From the NCBI GenBank assembly GCA_034359265.1, contig CP136896.1, forward strand, positions 7,967,501 to 8,031,500: 64,000 nucleotides of DNA, written 5' to 3'. Numbering within the stretch: the stretch's first letter is position 1; every line of letters starts with the position of its first letter. Below the pieces are notes generated by a model. That model did no database searches and was not told the origin of the DNA. It saw nothing but the letters and a program-made list of their open reading frames with translations. Of the stretch, positions 24,830 through 36,884 are shown piece after piece. Source of the stretch: Canna indica (Eukaryota > Streptophyta > Magnoliopsida > Zingiberales > Cannaceae). The position numbers were made by a program, and so were the translations under genes.

Positions 24830-27800
24830 ATGGCAGTCTCTCTGCAACACACTGGCTTACGCCCTCTAACCTTCGATCCGAAGCCCTCCCTCAGGTGAAG
24901 CCCTATCTCAACCACTTCGCCTTTGTAGTCTTAATCATGGTGAATTTGCGTACCTTGATGCGTCTCGGATGCTAATATGATACTTTTTCCTCCGTCGCCT
25001 TGCGATCTTGCGCAGCTTAACCAGCAAGAGCTTTGTCGGGCTGAAGTCCCAATCATCAGGTACCAATTTTTTTGATTGGAAGAGAATAATATATTTTGTT
25101 GGTTTTCTCATTGTTTTTGATTCCGTGGAGCAGGTGCATTTGGGTGCGGACCGCCCAATGTTAGTGCTGGATTTTACACTAGGGTTCATCAAAGCCTCTC
25201 TTTGAGGTAATCCTTGAGTATATTGTCGGGGCTCTTCTTTTCCTCGTTATTAAAATGTCTACAGAATTGCCCTTATATGCTTGGATTCTCGTTCCTTTTA
25301 TTTCATGGTTTTTATGATTTTATCTTTGTAACTTATATGCAGATGTGTTTTCTTTATGTCTATGGCCTCCTTCGTCAGTGAAATATATGTTTGAAGCTAT
25401 GTTAACTTTTGATTTTTCACCCAATTGTCCAAGTGAATCATAATGATCTGTAGAGTAGATGTTGGTTGAATTTTTGAAGATATTACAACTTCTTGGCCTT
25501 GATGATTTTGAAATTTATTCAGCCCTGATTTAATGCTAGTAACTCCTATTTTTTTCCATAAATTTAAAATCAATCTTTTTCTATAATGTTAGTTACATGT
25601 CATTTCTTCTAGTGACTTATGTTGCTGTACTTTAGGCTTCCAGCTAAGGGAGGTTCACGAGGACGTGCATTTATGATGCCCATTGGTACTCCAAGAGTAC
25701 CATATAGAACTCCAGGCGAAGGAACTTGGCAATGGGTTGACGTATGGAACGCTCTTGTAAGAATCAATAATCATTCTTGAATTAAGTTTTCACTTTATTT
25801 GTCTTATTTCACAAAATTAGCTCTATGATTTCAATCTAATTTGTTGATTGTAGTACCGAGAACGTATCATCGTTATTGGGCAACAAATAGATGAAGAATT
25901 CAGCAACCAAGTGTTGGCAACAATGTTGTATCTCGACAGCGTAGAATCATCAAAAAAGATTCATCTCTATATTAATGGCCCAGGTGGAGATGTGAGTAAA
26001 TATATGTATTCATTTCTTATTATAGCTCTGCTATGTATGCTAATTGAAGCTCTCATGTTGGTGCGCATAGAGATTGTTATATGTTTCATTTAAACAAGGA
26101 TGTGCATCGTAATTCAAGCTGTGGAATTAGGTTTTCATGGTCATATCCTATGGTTTTGTAATCAACTTCATTTGGAGATATTGAAATATGCATAATGTAG
26201 CTTGAGGTCAAAAAGTAACTCCCATGTATTCACCTTATGAAAAGCATGAGCATAATACCATTTGAACATGTCAATAGATGGTTGTCGTTGATACGTAGTC
26301 TTTTTAATTAAGATATTATTTGTCACTATACATTATCTTAATAGTCAGTTACTCGGTTGCTTATATTACAAAAGATCTTGTACTAATTTCCACATTACAA
26401 ATTATAGCATTTTTTAGTCAAATTCATATTTTATGCTTGCAATAGTTGATGTTATCTTGCCTGTAAGTAATTGATTTTTTTATGAGACATTGAAGTTCCA
26501 AATGACCACCTTTTACTCTGAATCATATGGTTGCTATTGCTTTACATGGCACATCTCCATTGGCCAGGATGTTCAGTGCAGCCAGATGTGGTACATTATG
26601 TTGGTGTTTGACAGTGTTGTCACCAGGCTTTAGGCGCTCCAAGGCGCTAAACTTACAAACTTGATTTCATTTTCCCATTAGGTTCTCATGTTGCAATGCA
26701 ATGATCTGCACTAGGTTAAATCTCTCGCAATAACTCAATTTTGTAAGAAGATGGTTAACACTAACTTGCTCTACTCTGCATATGCATCTCTCTTGATAAA
26801 GATGGGAAATGTGTGGTGGAACTTCTCTCTTGTTGATATCTGAACTTTCCACTACATATTGCGATCTATATCACTCTTATTTTCCAACCTTATGAGTTGC
26901 TTGTTATGCAGCTTACTCCAAGTATGGCTATCTATGACACTATGCAAAGTTTAAAAAGTCCAGTTGCTACACAGTGTGTTGGCTATGCATTCAACTTGGC
27001 AGGGTTTCTTGTTGCAGCTGGAGAGAAGGTTTGACTACCTTTACTTTATTCAATCTATGAGTTACTGTCATTTATTAGATACCCATTACATCTTTCTGCC
27101 AAATCCCTTTCTGTATTTTCAATATGTATGTTGTTATTCAGGGTAGCCGTTGTGGTCTGCCTCATTGTCGAATAGCTCTTCAAGCACCTGCTGGAGCAGC
27201 TCGTGGCCAGGTTTTTATTCTTGTTATCAACTTCTGATTAGCAACATAGACCTTTTTAACTAAGAAGGTTTCTTCGTTTTTTTTTCAAAAAAATCAATGA
27301 ATCATTTTATTGCTACACTTATTTTTAAATATTTCTATAGTTTCTTATCATATGACAACATTCCGTTACTTCCTTTCACAATTTGATTTTCTTTTGTATT
27401 TAATTAATAAGTCGTAGGTATTCTCTATTTATTTTGGCTTTTGGGCGAACAAAAGCATTAACAAGGAATTAGGTAGCAATCAGGCTTACCATTGTGATAC
27501 TATGAATGCTAACCTTATCCTACATCCTTTCCCCTTTGCATTGAATATCATGTAAGAATCAGCTCCCGTTAACTGCTAAATCAGAAACCATACCCCAATT
27601 ATCCGTATCAGCTATTCAGCTTATATTATAAATTGTTAGCAAAATATATAGAGATGGACCCCTCTTTAAGCCTTTTGTCATACCTGATTTGCAGTTTTGC
27701 ACCCAAATCTTAATGCCAAATGTAAGTTAGAAGTTTTTTAGACCTCCAGTTCACCAACCTTCCCTCGTCCTGTCCCTTTCTAGACCACAAAAAATTATAG

Positions 27801-30800
27801 TTCATTTTCATCTTCTATCACAACTTTAGGTAATATAAAAAACTGATTTCCAACACCTATACAGAAAATAAAGTGTTTTTATAGATATTCTTGCATAGCT
27901 AAACAATTTGGTTTCGAGCTTCTCAATTGATTAATGGTTCTTTGAACAAATTCTTGGCTATCTGCAAGTTCCAATCTTATATCTTTTGATTGATTAACGA
28001 CGTCCTAGGGCTTGTTTGGTTGTATGATAGTTTCTTATTAAAAACTATGGGTTCAAAATATTCTGAGGCATCCTTCTCTGATACACAAATGAATAGGGTT
28101 GGCAGCAGATCAGATATGGTGTGGATACCGTATTATCCGCGTCCGCACTGCACTTCACATACACACATCTACATTCGCTGCGGATATGGATATGAATATC
28201 CATATTCGCACCACATTCATATGTGGATATCAACTCTGCATTTAGGGGCATTTGGTTGCTCGCAAGTGCAAATGCTGCAAAAAGTATTTGCATGCAAAAG
28301 CAAATGCCCGCGAATAGAATTTGCAGTCTATTGTTTGGTTGCCGGCAAGTAGAGTTGCAACTTCTATTTGCAGGCATTTGGTTGGCCGCAAATGGAAATT
28401 GCAAGTACACTTGCAACTTGCATCTTCATATCTAGGCCTCACAATTTTCGGCCTAGCCCGATAGCCCGACACAGGCCAAACACAAATACACAATAAATCA
28501 TGCTTGGGCCGCTAGTTATCGTGTCATGCCAGCCCGATAAGGCCCAAATAGCTATCGGGGCATGCCGGGCCAGGGGATGTAGGTCTGACCCAATAGCTAG
28601 ATAACACGAGTCAAGAAAGGGGTAGCTCGTTTAGTTTTCGTTATTTCTTTTTTTTAAAACTAAGATTAATTAAGATTTGATTATTTTTCTTTTTCGTTAT
28701 CGTGCTAACTGGTCGGGTCGTGCTGACCCGGGGTCCTGGACCTGAATTTTATTAGGACGAGTTGAGACGTCACCGGATGAGTCGTGTCAGTCCCCGAAAT
28801 ATCCCAACACGGTAGAGGAGTCCAGATCTGCTGCTTCAAGTGGCGGCAGCCGCTCGCATGGATATTCGAGAGGTGCAATCCATAATCTATCTCAAGCACA
28901 AACCGATCCACAAATCATTGAAGGAGCAAGCAAGGACCGCTAAGCGCTAGAAAAACTTGTGATCTAGCCGGAGATAGGGCGAAAAAATAGCCTAAATCGA
29001 TCTAATAATAATATGAATAGGAGTTCAGCGAAATTCAGAAGCAATAACAAGCAAATCGAGGCAAAAAGGGTAAATCTATCGTTTTACCCCAACAATAATT
29101 CATCGGCTATAACAGAATCGATTGGTCCTAGAATAATATTATTTTATACTTTAAATCACCATATAATTTAGTATAATATATTTATATTTTTTAATTATTT
29201 ATCAAAATAAATTAATAATTTTTAATTACTGTATAATACTGAAAAATATAAAAATTCTATAAAACAATCTCAGATCTAAAAAACCGACACCACCATCATG
29301 TTCAGCACGTAAATCTAAAATTTTGGTATTTATCTCGTCTTCATCCGACGACTCTAAGTCATTCAAATAAAATCTAAAATTTGTTTTCTGGGCTTTTTGG
29401 GCTGCAACTTGATTTGCAGTTTATAATTAAATCATGTAATTTCTAAACCATGCAATTAACCTATATAGCCAACCAAACACCTAAATGCTGTAATCAGTGT
29501 TATCAAATCGCACGATTCACAACTGTGAATCGTGCGATCCGATGCGATTCATGCTGTTGGCGATTCAAATCGCTGCTCTGAATCGGGAAATAGCATGAAT
29601 CGTGTTTGGAATTGGCGGAACCGTGCGATTCGAGTCAAAATCGTGAATCTCAGCGGAGATGGCGATTCAGTTTAGGCGCTGCTCGCGGCTGCGTAGCGGG
29701 TTGCAAGGTCGGATTTAGTGAGTAAGCACAAGACAAAGACATTTCCTGAACGCTTCGCAGGGCTCTATTCGTGATGCCGCCTCTCTGGTTGTCGCGCACC
29801 GCCGCCACTCTTACTGCAGCAACAGTAAACTAGGGTTCAAGTGTGCACCACTGCCTCTCTTCCAGCAGCAACAATAAACTGAAGTTCAATTTCCAGCAAC
29901 AACTTTCAAAAAACCTTCTTGATTCTATCATTATTGGTTTAATCTCAGAGTTGCGAAGCACAAAGCAACAAGATTTGTACCTATGATAAAAAATGCTCCT
30001 TTCCTAATGGTCAACTATTTTCTTTCATCTATATATCTTTTTTTAAAAAAATTCTTTCTATCATTTTTAATCTCAACAATCTAAAAAGTTGGTGGCCAAC
30101 AATCCTTGATTCTTGTAGCAGAATGTCTATGAGCTCAGGATCCATTGGTCATTTGTCAAAGAAACTAAAAGAAATTCACCTTTAGCTGTCCTCACAAGAA
30201 TAGAAACTAACAACCATAATAATCTAAAACAACAGTACATAGGAAAGTCATCTTCAGATTTTTGTTATTTCTACATGAACAGATACTTCACCCTAGCTTG
30301 TAATTTTTTTAACCTAACTTTAACTTTTCTGCTATTTGTCATATGCCTAATTGCTGATTGCACCAAGCCAGCACAAGCCTATAAATCTGAATTAATGCAC
30401 ATGAATTTTCTCAAAACACTCCATATAGCACAAGTAATGAGAGGCAAATCTGGATATCAGCATAATTTCGACTTTGTACTTTCCTAAAATTTTCCAAAAG
30501 AATCTATGACAGAGGACACAATTGATGTTTATGTTATAAATTGTTCTATTGATCCATTATTGGCTGTAGCATCATGGATAATAGATTTTTTTTTTGTTTT
30601 GCAGGCTGATGATATTAAGAATGAAGCAAATGAACTTCTCCGAATAAGGGAGTACCTATTTGCGGAATTGGCTAAAAAGACAGGCCAACCTGTTGAAAAG
30701 GTAACATTTGAGTTTCAGGTGTATTTTTGGCATACTTAGACAACTTAAGTTGTCCTTCTGGGTGTTTCAAGTAATATTGCTCTCCACATTCAAGGGGAGT

Positions 30801-33800
30801 GAATATACGTAGCCATCTATTTTCGCTAAATGTGTCAAATATTTCATGAGTAATTTTTCTTCTACTTTTAGGATAAGATATCAACCTGACCATATCTGAT
30901 CAGTTTGAGATCATCTTATAGCAAGCTTATTATCGCGACCAAAAAAATTTCGCGGTAGCGAACCTTGATATCGATTATCGTTTCGCGACCGATATATCGT
31001 CCGCGTCGCGATATATCGACAATATAATATATATTATAAATATAAATTATAAAAAATATATAAAAATAATAATAGCATTGAAAGTCATCACTTGTGACAT
31101 TGCACATAGCAAAGTAATAAACATAACTGTTTTGAACCATAAAATATACAAAAATCACCCACATAGCAAAGTAGCAAAGTAGCAAACATAGAATATACAA
31201 AAATTCAATTCACATAGCATGAACAATAAACATCAAGTAGCTAAAGTCATCACAATCACCAAATCTCCAATAGTCCAATCTAAAAAAGATTATCAAAATC
31301 ATCTTCAATGTCTTCATTAGGGGTATTATCCATTGGAGGAGTTGGTTTGAGCCCGAAATCATCTTCAATGTCTTCATCATCATTTGGAAATATATCTTCT
31401 TCTCCTTCATCACTTGAATTTTCATCCATCAATCTTGAAGTAGAAGTAGAAGTAGAACCACGATGACGTCGATTATAAGTGACAAGCTCATTAACTCCAC
31501 GCCTCCTTGGAAAATTACGACCCTCAAGGGCATTTGAAGCACCAATGGCTTCATCAACAAGCTCAAAAGGAATTCTATCATCCTCTTCATCATCATTGTT
31601 GAACCATGCATTTGTCCCCCAATCAAAATCGTCAAGTACTAGTGGATCATAGTTTTTGCCACATTCACGAACTTTTGAAATCTCGTGGCAATCTTTCGAT
31701 TGTATTGGACATACATCAAATCATTCAATCTTTGGTGCAACAATCTATTTCTTTTCTTGGTGTGAATCTATACAAAAGAAAAGTAATCAAATAAAAATAA
31801 TAAGTAATAACTAACAAGAAAGTACTAAAAAAGCATAAAATACTTGATTACTTACAAACTCAAAAGTACTCCAATTTCGTTCACACCCGGAGGACGAACA
31901 ACAAAGACTAACAATGCGCTTTGCAAACTTTGAAAACTCGGGAGTACGTCCACCGAAGGATTTCCACCATTCAACTAACATTAAAAATATAAAATATTAA
32001 AATTCCAAAATATGTAAAGACAATAAATATTAATAAATAAAATAATACACAATATACTTACGAGGAATCCTATTTGAGCACTCTCTAATCACCATCTCTC
32101 TTGCAAAAGGTCCTCGATCTTCATCATACATATCGGCATCTAGAAGTATCTTGGATCGCATTGTATCATCCAACACTAATTTCTCAAGTGCATCATTGAA
32201 GTCTTCACGTAGTTTCCCCGAGTACACGACATCATTTTTCTTGATGTCAAAATACTTGCCCGGATTGAGAAATAGAGCCGCACCATATAATGGTGTCTCC
32301 ATTTGACGCTCCCATCGACTTTCAATGATATCAATGATTTTCTTGCACAAAGTCGATTTGTGGGCCAAGACTTGTTTGATCCTCCTCTTAGCTTCACCCA
32401 TTGCCGCGGCTAATTCCGTCATAGCGGGTTTTTCATCACCATCCGCTATCCTCAAAACCACAAGTAGAGGCTGTGATGCTCTAATGCAATCTTCAACTGC
32501 CTCCCAAAATTTAACCGCATGGATTAATTCATAAATTTTCTTTCCCGCTTCGGTCTTGCACAATTTTGAATCAAACCAATCTTGACTTACAAACAACTGC
32601 TGCAACTCTTGTTTAAATTTCCTCAAACATGACAATGTTAGAAATGCAGTCGCAAATCTAGTAGCCCCGGGTCTAACAAGATCATGTCCGTTAGTGTGCT
32701 CACTCATCGCATCAAGAAGGCGACCATGTCTATAAATGAATGTGGTCAATGATCTTGCTCTTGCGATTGTAGGCTTGAATTCTTTCATTTTTCCCACATC
32801 TTCCAACATAAGGTCCAAGCAATGTGCGGCACAAGGGGTCCAAAATAGTGTAGGCAACCTTTGCTCCAACAATCTCCCCGCTGCCTTATAGTTGGCGCCA
32901 TTATCTGTGATAACTTGAACAACATTACTTGGACCAATTTCTTCAATCTTGGTCTCAAGTAAGTCAGCCAACATCTGAGCATCATGACACTGACTTGAAG
33001 CATCAACAGAGCCAAGAAAAATAGTCCCTTGCAGACTATTTACAAGAAAATTTATCAACTGTCTCCCTCTTCTGTCTGTCCACCCATCTGACATAAGAGT
33101 ACACCCATCTCTTTCCCAAACCTCTTCATGTTTGTGCTTTAAATCTTCTGTTTGTTCTTTTGCCTTTTTCAATAAAGGAACCCGCAACTCATGATATGTG
33201 GGTGGTTTGTAGCCCGATCCAATTTGTGCTATGCCTTCAACCATCAACTCATAGCTTCTTGAGTTTGCCTCATTGAAAGGAATGACATTCTCATAGAAGA
33301 AGTTGGCTACATACATGTTAACTTTTTCAATAGCCTCTTTTGTCTTCAAAGACCTTTCAATGGTCTGTTGGCTAGGACCTTTGGAGTGTCTTTCATCCAC
33401 AATTTCTTCTGGAGTTCTCTGTAGCAATCCACAAATCTTGGTTTGTGATGTGGATTGTGAGTGTGACACTTGTGACATTACTGCAAACTGAATAGCAGCC
33501 TCTTTTTTCTTCTTCTTGTAAATTGTTCCCGAGCTTGGCACGGAGTTGGAAGCTGTAGATAGGTCTACTGGTGCCACTGCTTCTTGTTCATCATCCAAAC
33601 TGAATGGTGTCTTCCTCTTAGCTGCAAGGGCATCATGCATTTCTCTCATTATCAGCGTTGTGGTTTTATCACATTTTTTCACGTCTCCATAACCACCCGC
33701 CAAATGTTGTTTAAGTCTTGTGATTCCCCCATTCAATTGGTTGCCACAAAGTGAACATGCAATCAATTGTCTTTTGTTTAAATCCGGCCAATATCCATAT

Positions 33801-35459
33801 CTCCAACCAATATCTTTCGAGTTCGGTTTCCGTTTAGGATCTTTAGAAGGATCATAAGGCGTTTCACCGGTATTTCCCTCCATAATTTACTGCACAATAT
33901 AAACAATGTTGCACACAAATACACAATACAAAATGAACACAGGCACACAGCTAAACAAGGACAATGCAAATATACTATCAACTTATCATTTTATCAAGCA
34001 TAAACAAGGAATCAAACTGATTCCAGAACAACTAACTAGCTTAGCTGTTCTGGAATAACCAGAACAGCTTAAGCTGTTCTGAAATCAAAACTAAGCTGTT
34101 CTTGATTCAAGAACAGCTAAGCTGTTCTTGATTCAAGAACAGCTTAAAGTTGTTTTGGAATCAAGAACAGCTTAAAGCTGTTTTGGAATCGAATCAAATT
34201 CCAGAACAGCCTTAAGCTGTTCTGGAATCAAGAACAGCCTTAGGCTGTTCTGGAATGAGGAATCAAGAACAACTTAAGGCTGTTCTGGAATTTGCAGCAG
34301 CTATGTCGGAAAAAAAAATGGCGGAAAATGGAAATGCAGACGTGCCGAGCCGTGGAGAGAAGATCGCCGGAACATATCTGGCCGGAAAATAGAAAAGTTT
34401 CGCCGGAGAAGTGAGGCGCCGACGGGATGCGAGGAAGCTTCCGAGAGAGTCGCCGACGGGATGCGAGAGAGGAAGAAGATTGAAGAAGAATAGAAGATAC
34501 AGGCGTCGGAGGGTTTAAGTTAGGTTTTTTTTTTAAAAAAATCAATAATTTAGATATCCTTATCACTAAGTTGGATGAAAAAAATCGCAAAAAACCCCTT
34601 GGCCCAGCGGTGGAACCTTTCCGGTCCACCGCGCGGGCCAGGGTTCGAATCCCGGGCTTTTTTTTTCTTTCTTTTCTTGTACCGCCTATCTCGGGATCGC
34701 CTGTATCGTCCAGACGATACAGGCAAATCCACCGAGACAGCGATATCTCATCGCTATCTCGACGAGATAGCGACGAGATGATAACCCTGTCTTATAGCAA
34801 AACTTTTTCCAAAATTCAGTTGATTAGACTAGTCAAAACTTCAACCCAATAGTGGCCATGAGCAAATGGACTAGAACCAGTTCAGGCTAACAGGTTTAGA
34901 TAAGAAATTAAGAATGCTATTCCTAGTTGATCGTTCTTGTTGGTTGAAATATCAATTTAGTCACTGTATATAGGACATACCTGTAATTTCATGATAAATG
35001 TCATCTAAAGTCACAGGAAAATGAAATACTGTATTCTGTTTCCAGGACATCCCTTTTCTGACTCTGAATACCACAATCCATAGAAAGTAGAAAATATCTT
35101 CTTTGCTAAGCTCTCAGATTAGGTTAAGGTTTAGTTGTTGTTGTTGCTGCTGCTAAGCTCTGAGATTCTGATTGACATCTTATGTGGATCAGTCATTATG
35201 CCAAAGCTCTCAGATTAGGTTAAGGTTTAGTTGTTGTTGTTGCTGCTGCTAAGCTCTGAGATTCTGATTGACATCTTATGTGGATCAGTCTTTATGCCAA
35301 TTTATTTATCTACTTCTAATTGAGTGGCTATTTTCTAATTATATTTGAATGCTGCAGATTAACAAGGATTTGAGCAGGATGAAGCGCTTCACTGCACAAG
35401 AAGCTCTGGAGTATGGAATTATTGACCATATACTCAGACCACCACGCATCACGGCTTGA
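24830..35459 (+). CDS. CLPR2: Plastid Clp protease non-catalytic subunit ClpR2, 9 exons
   Basis: Structural subunit of the stromal ClpPR protease core. Coding exons: 24830-24894, 25016-25059, 25134-25206, 25636-25756, 25854-25991, 26912-27028, 27142-27210, 30605-30700, 35358-35459; together 825 nt, 274 residues. Residues 1 to about 65 are Ser/Arg/Pro-rich, as in a chloroplast transit peptide. The [10 protein letters not shown] and GTWQWVD segments and the order of later motifs match ClpR2 rather than ClpR1, R3 or R4. The ClpP nucleophile Ser position is N175 (YAFNLAG) and the catalytic His position is Q200 (RIALQAP), as expected for an inactive R subunit; the GPGGD turn is kept. All junctions are GT-AG and phase-consistent. 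Introns 7 (3.4 kb) and 8 (4.7 kb) are enlarged by transposons but the coding sequence is intact. Confidence 0.93.
26570..26650. repeat. hAT-like terminus fragment in ClpR2 intron 5
   Basis: Sequence CAGTGTTGTCACCAGG followed by AGGCGCTCCAAGGCGC resembles the CAGTGTTNTNA terminus and GGCGC subterminal repeats of small plant hAT elements. Only one end was seen. Confidence 0.4.
28246..28430. repeat. Short 'gcaagt' MITE-like repeat, copy 2
   Basis: The reverse complement closely follows 5808-6000 (same order of TTGCAAGT, GCCAACCAAA and GCATTTGCACTTGCGAGC phrases). It begins GGGGCATTTGGTTG. The overlapping frames on both strands (28045-28493) are produced by this repeat and are not genes. Confidence 0.65.
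29486..29700. mobile_element. hAT-type terminus with subterminal palindromes
   Basis: CAGTGTTATCAAATCGCACG is similar to the terminus of the autonomous hAT at 34789 (CAGGGTTATCATCTCG on the minus strand). It is followed by repeated CGATTCA and GAATCG words, including a perfect hairpin GCACGATTCACAACTGTGAATCGTGC. This looks like one end of a non-autonomous or decayed hAT; the matching end was not located. Confidence 0.5.
30914..30921. repeat. hAT target site duplication, left copy
   Basis: TCTTATAG, repeated exactly at 34790-34797. Eight base pairs is the hAT superfamily length. Confidence 0.85.
31280..33883 (-). CDS. hAT transposase with BED zinc finger, frameshifted near 3' end
   Basis: Probable exons 33883-32062, 31974-31856 and 31767-31280, all with GTAAGT donors and CTA/CTAAC-type acceptors read on the minus strand. 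The N-terminus has a BED finger (ACSLCG ... [13 protein letters not shown], about residues 38-75), then a DUF659-like catalytic region ([10 protein letters not shown] near residue 270; [12 protein letters not shown] near 335). Exon 2 carries the hAT dimerisation motif ([19 protein letters not shown]) and exon 3 continues it with HTKKRNRL. In exon 3 the frame is broken by one base near 31671-31676: the frame in use meets TAG at 31639-31641, whereas a neighbouring frame stays open in acidic sequence to a stop at 31280-31282. The catalytic core and dimerisation domain precede the break, so loss of activity is likely but not certain. Confidence 0.85.
34020..34290. repeat. Array of AGAACAGC palindromes upstream of the transposase
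   Basis: About 270 bp made of alternating AGAACAGC and GCTGTTCT half-sites joined by TTAA, TAA or CTTAAG spacers. It includes the perfect 20-bp palindrome AGAACAGCTTAAGCTGTTCT near 34063. Units are separated by TTCCA/TGGAATCAAG or TTGATTCA spacers. It lies between the transposase start (33883) and the element's right terminus, so it may be the transposase promoter or binding region; the function is inferred. Confidence 0.75.
34596..34680 (+). repeat. tRNA-derived SINE-like patch
   Basis: A box-like TGGCCCAGCGGTGG and a perfect B box GGTTCGAATCC are separated by about 30 bp, followed by a T-rich run. This is the head of a tRNA-derived SINE or a tRNA pseudogene. No intact cloverleaf can be drawn. 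Confidence 0.5.
35108..35299 (+). repeat. 96-bp tandem duplication in ClpR2 intron 8
   Basis: Two adjacent copies (35108-35203 and 35204-35299) start AAGCTCTCAGATTAGG and contain GTTGTTGTTGCTGCTGCT. They differ at about one base, so the duplication is recent. It ends about 60 bp before the exon 9 acceptor. Confidence 0.85.
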
Positions 35460-36444
35460 TGCCCCTCGTTCAGAAACTGCAGGGGCAGGCCTATGTTAAT
35501 TGGTTTCAATATCAGATTGCTTGTTACCCTATGATGGTCTCATTGATTTACACACTCATGACACAAGTTTATTATCTACTTCATGTGGGCATTACTTCAG
35601 AAAACCATCATAGTTTTGTTTACTTAGTAGTTATTCAATATAAACATAGTGTTCATTTGCTTATGTTTTCTTGATGAAGCTGTGAACCAAAGCTTCTGTA
35701 ATTTACAGGTTCTGAATTTAGGCCCAAGAGCAATGCAGTTATAGTAACCTATTCTTCCTTCGGTTTGGTACCATTTTATGTTTATTTTAGTGCCTTTGGT
35801 TTTCTCTCCACTATATGTAGTAGTGATGAATCTGTCATTTGTAATTTGTTTGTTTATTAACCAAAGCCTATTGCAAGTGCATTCATCTAGGAACAGAAAT
35901 GGATTAGATTATATTTTTCTGTAATTATCCTTACCCTAAAAAAATTAGTTCAAAGAGTAGTATAGTTATGAATTTAGCATGTTCCTTAGGTTGCAAACAT
36001 TTTTGTATTTATTTTTTATGTGTTGGGTTTCTTAGCACCATCTTATTGTCATACCTCGAAATTTGCTAATTTGACTGCCCTAATAATACTCAGATTCGTT
36101 CTCGACTTCCTTTAGTTTTCCTTAATTATACTTAGTTTGTAATTCCCTATTTCAAAAGAATCTTTTGAAATGCATTGTGTGCCCTTTACTGGTCTCACTT
36201 TTATTAAAAAATAAAATAAAATTGAATAGCAGTTATACTCAAAATCCATGAAATATGGCAATGTTAATATCAAACTACTAGCTATTGTATAGGTAAAATA
36301 AACTTATCATATAACATGTTTTTGGGTTTTATCTTTTGCTATAAATCTGACAGTCGATACTATGTTAAAGTTATGTTGTCGGAAATCTGAAGACTTTGTT
36401 CAACAACTTGGTCTTTAGTTGGTCCTTTCAAGGTTTTTCGCACG
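35460..36444. other. ClpR2 3' UTR and intergenic sequence
   Basis: The first few hundred bases are probably the ClpR2 3' UTR. Otherwise AT-rich, with no gene seen before the viral mosaic begins near 36445. Confidence 0.5.
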
Positions 36445-36625
36445 CTAGATGGTGATCTCATCATATTTCGTAGGATACGACATTCGCCATTGTATCCAAG
36501 CTTGCTTCTCTGTCTCTCCTAGTAGGTTTTCCACATAATACATTTTAGATTTATTATCTGGCCAGTTTCTTTCATTCAAGATATTCAAGGTGATTGACTC
36601 CCATCGGGATATCACATCACTGCTC
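36445..36625 (-). pseudogene. Inverted viral coat-region fragment
   Basis: The reverse complement of this stretch matches 37277-37447, the conserved WESITLNILNERNW...LLGETEK region, with a few substitutions. It carries no complete domain. The next 75 bp (36626-36700) have no counterpart elsewhere in the window. Confidence 0.85.
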
Positions 36626-36701
36626 CCAAATCCACAGAACCCCCCACCAGCAAACATACAAACCAGATCTGATGGAGCCTTAATGGTCCAATTCACAGAT
36701 T

Positions 36702-36884
36702 ATTACTTCACAATACTTCAAATAGTACAGTGGGAGAAGTAGAACTGCTTCGTTAGGCGAAGTCTGCTCTGCAACTCCTTAGTCGCACGCTTATATAGAT
36801 AGGTAAGAAGTCTATCGAAGAGGCTCAATAAGTGAGTGCGGGTGCACATGAGGCCCCATCGTCCACTCACATACTGGCTTTCTT
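36702..36884 (-). repeat. Inverted copy of the viral promoter region
   Basis: Reverse complement of 42215-42392, including the TATA box (here at about 36791-36797, minus strand) and the leader start. It is fused head-on to the polyprotein frame, so the first roughly 18 codons of the open frame there are derived from antisense promoter and are not viral protein. Confidence 0.85.

Larger units (their letters stand above)
27211..30604 (+). other. ClpR2 intron 7, enlarged by repeats
   Basis: A GT-AG intron of 3394 bp between exons coding ARGQ and ADDIKNEA. It contains the MITE-like repeat at 28246-28430, GC-richer GCCCGA/GACCCG patches (28440-28790), and a hAT-like end at 29486. No coding gene is supported inside. 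Confidence 0.8.
30922..34789 (-). mobile_element. hAT transposon (potentially autonomous type) in ClpR2 intron 8
   Basis: The element is 3868 bp, with imperfect terminal inverted repeats: CAAGCTTATTATCGCG at the left against CAGGGTTATCATCTCG (minus strand) at the right, matching at 12 of 16. It is flanked by a perfect 8-bp duplication TCTTATAG. Both subterminal regions are rich in GATATATCG/GCTATCTCG words. It encodes a three-exon transposase on the minus strand and contains a palindrome array (34020-34290) upstream of that gene, plus a tRNA-like SINE patch near 34596-34680. Its transcription direction is opposite to ClpR2. Confidence 0.88.
30701..35357 (+). other. ClpR2 intron 8, hosting a hAT transposon
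   Basis: A 4657-bp GT-AG intron. Without the element at 30922-34789 and its target duplication it would be about 0.8 kb. It also carries the 96-bp tandem duplication at 35108-35299. Confidence 0.85.

Noticed and set aside
28045..28493. Frames of 83-123 codons on both strands in ClpR2 intron 7
   Set aside because: Caused by the 'gcaagt' repeat; no domain and no conservation signal.
32176..33491. Short frames overlapping the hAT transposase
   Set aside because: Shadows of the transposase in other frames.
36832..36884. Apparent N-terminus of the viral polyprotein
   Set aside because: This part is antisense of the viral promoter joined by rearrangement; it is not protein-coding virus sequence.
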